Assembly (NCBI GenBank): GCA_036365145.1
Contig: JAEOAD010000026.1
Coordinates: forward strand, 186,001 to 250,000
Length of the DNA stretch: 64,000 bases
Source of the DNA: Orientallactaga sibirica
Lineage: Eukaryota > Chordata > Mammalia > Rodentia > Dipodidae
Direction of reading: 5' to 3'
Shown piece after piece: positions 1 to 64,000 of the stretch (within the stretch, counting starts at the first letter, position 1; each line of letters opens with the position of its first letter). Below the pieces are notes generated by a model. It made no database searches. It was not told the DNA's origin and saw nothing but the letters and a program-made list of their open reading frames with translations. The translations under genes were made by a program, and so were the position numbers.

Positions 1-429
1 TTACCAAAAGCTCCTCTTCTGTATACTGATCTTCCCAAAGGCTCTGGCTGTCATACGGAACCCTGTCTTTATCTGACTCTCTCGTGACTTGTTGCCACTT
101 CTTTGACCAGCTGGTCAAATCCCCACGACCATTTATTTTTAAGCAACAGGTGAATGAGGCTTCTGTGACTGAGCCAAGGAAGTCTGCCTCATGGAGATAG
201 AAGCAGGTCATGTTACCTGCTTATCAGCCCCTCCCAAGCCACAAAGCCAATGCAATACCTCCTACTGACTGCAGCGTGAGACTATTACCAATAAAAAAAA
301 AAAAAAAAAAAAGGCCAAAGAAGGAAGATGACAGAGCCACAGAGATCAAAGAATTCTGGAGCATTAAATGAATATAAAGTGAAACAAAGAGCCCCACCCC
401 CCAAACCCAAGGGAGAGGCTATGGACAGG

Positions 430-823
430 TGTGGTAGTTTGAATATATGTCCCCCAATATATTCAATGTTTTATTAGTTATAGTTTGCATCTGCAATCAC
501 CTTGCCAGAGGCAATGTCACTGGGGGCTGGTCTTAAGGTGTTAATGGTGTGGGTTTGAGATTCCATTGTAAAGATATGCAAATTGCCTAGCAGGAGTTCC
601 TGAAGTGTGCTGTGTGACCTTTTGGCTGTAGTTTTGCTCTGTGTGCTGTGTGCCTGGTTGGCTTTCTCTCTCTCTGCTTGGTCCTGTGAAGAGCAGGCCG
701 CTTCTCTTACCATTATGGGACTTCCCCTGGATCTGTAAGCTTCAATAAATAAGATCCCTTCCTCCATCACTGTGCCTGGTCTGGAAGTTCATCTCAGCGA
801 ACCTGAAGCTGTCTGCTACAACA
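430..823 (+). mobile_element. ERVL-MaLR-type solo LTR
   Basis: About 394 bp, starting TGTGGTAGTTTGAAT and ending CTACAACA, with AATAAA signals near 744. Matches the 5' LTR at 33250 over most of its length, which ties it to the MaLR group. Confidence 0.65.
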
Positions 824-914
824 GGGATGTCTGCTGTGGCTCCAGGATTTCTGCACAGTCGCAAACAGGGCTTGGGGATAGCACGGGAATCACTGTCTAC
901 ACATAAGTCAGCTG

Positions 915-1114
915 TGGGCTGGAGACACGGCCCAGTGGTTAAAGCCCTCGGTAACCAAGCCCTAAAGGCCCAGGTTTGATCCCTCAGTTTCCACGTGAAG
1001 CCAGATGTACAAAGTGGCGTGTGCATCTGGAGTTTATATCTGCAGGAGGCCCTGGCATACCCATACTTTCTCTCTTTCCCCTTACAAATAAATTAAAAAA
1101 AATTTTTTTTAAAG
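915..1114 (+). mobile_element. tID SINE, old
   Basis: Diverged head GGGCTGGAGACACGGCCCAG; tail AAATAAATTAAA. Confidence 0.75.
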
Positions 1115-1842
1115 CCAACTGTGCACTTGAAATCACAGGGAAAGGTTGGGCTCGATGGTTCACCCAGGAGGCTGAGGCACGGCGGACTGCTGTGAGTTCA
1201 AAGCCAGCCTCAGTTACATAGGTGAGCTCCAGGCATTGGATGAAAAGGCCCAGGCACTGACGCTACCCTGCTATACCTAACCCCTTATTTACGTTAGCAC
1301 TTCCATCTGAAAGCGGGGAGGGCACTCAGTCCTGGGGAGCCATGGCCCTGTCCTCAGCAAGCTAGGAGGAGGGAATCGAGGTGATGACACCCTGACCTGA
1401 GAGTGTCTGCACCCAGGCCACACTACCAAGAATGTGGAACGCTTGGCTCAAGACAAGCCAGCGCAATGAGCTGTGAGGTCCCTGGGGCAGGAGGCTTCGG
1501 CTTCTAACCACGGCGAGGGCGGCTTTCCTTGGGAATCACGAGACCTGAGAACCTACGCAACATCATGAGCTAACGTGCCAGGAGCCAGTGCCCAGGGGCA
1601 CCCAGTCATCATACCGACTTCTGCAAAGTGGGTCTGAGGATCCCAGCCACTCCTGCCATTGTTCCTTAAGCTCCAACGTCACCCACAATGCCGAGGCACA
1701 CTGCTGAACTAAAGACTCCTCTGGATGGCAACTCGAACTCTACAACACTGGTGGTCAAGTGCAGGATCGAGTCCCTCCTTTGGAAATGACCTTCCTTGGT
1801 GGTGGTGGGGGCATGAGCGAAGCCAGAGGAAAACATTCTTAC

Positions 1843-64000
<62,158 letters not shown>

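Larger units (their letters stand above)
1..1842 (-). other. CARMIL1: 3' terminal intron of CARMIL1 (partial) and left edge
   Basis: Intron downstream of E15. It holds an LTR at 430..823, an old tID at 915..1114 and a weak B1 trace near 1146..1237. Bases 1-285 are not recognised; they end in AATAAA (286-293) running into a poly(A) tract to 312. Bases 1238-1842 look unique, with no gene signal. Confidence 0.8.

Noticed and set aside
1..60. Minus-strand open peptide ending WEDQYTEEELLV as a possible last CARMIL1 exon
   Set aside because: An AG at a matching phase exists, but there is no pyrimidine tract, no stop in the window, and the peptide does not resemble the recalled CARMIL1 tail.

Overview
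The window is a piece of a rodent nuclear genome. It holds one protein-coding gene, read on the minus strand from the right edge to the left: the middle and 3' part of CARMIL1 (LRRC16A), a capping-protein regulator at the plasma membrane. I can place fifteen coding exons, called E1 to E15 in transcription order. They run from 63253..63321 down to 1843..1983 and total 2165 bp, about 721 codons. Every junction is GT-AG, the reading phase carries through all fourteen joins, and no exon has an internal stop. The exons cover the last leucine-rich repeats (E1-E2), the helical dimerisation part (E3-E8), a basic linker (E9), the capping-protein interaction motif (E10), the CARMIL-specific interaction motif (E11) and the basic and proline-rich tail (E12-E15). 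From memory of the human protein this is roughly residues 606 to 1327 of about 1370. The N-terminal half lies beyond the right edge. The final coding exon, 3' UTR and poly(A) site lie beyond the left edge.

The rest of the window is intron, and most of that is repeats. Two SINE families dominate. The first, called tID here, is tRNA/ID-derived: an A box and B box head, a body about 100 bp long, a CT-rich stretch and an (AAAT)n tail. About 64 copies are visible. The second is a B1-type 7SL-derived SINE with a central segment unlike the mouse and rat consensus; about 47 copies or fragments are visible. The tID family together with this B1 type points to a jerboa-like (dipodoid) rodent rather than mouse or rat. 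That is an inference from recalled repeat types. There are also LTRs of the ERVL-MaLR type (one with internal sequence), one class II solo LTR with a 6-bp target duplication, two L1 3' ends, a few ID and B4-like elements, and many microsatellites.

Layout: 1-1842 terminal intron with an LTR; 1843-20126 exons E15-E9, closely spaced; 20127-37046 a 16.9 kb intron holding a 1.26 kb tandem duplication, a solo LTR and the MaLR element; 37047-53273 exons E8-E3; 53274-64000 exons E2 and E1 with long introns and a 164-bp tandem duplication that copies the 3' end of E1. I see no second gene, structural RNA gene, CRISPR array or bacterial-type element.

The points most worth checking are the partial exon duplication at E1, the fresh 1.26 kb tandem duplication, the orientation bias of tID copies against the gene's sense strand, and a long tID subfamily with an internal insert.
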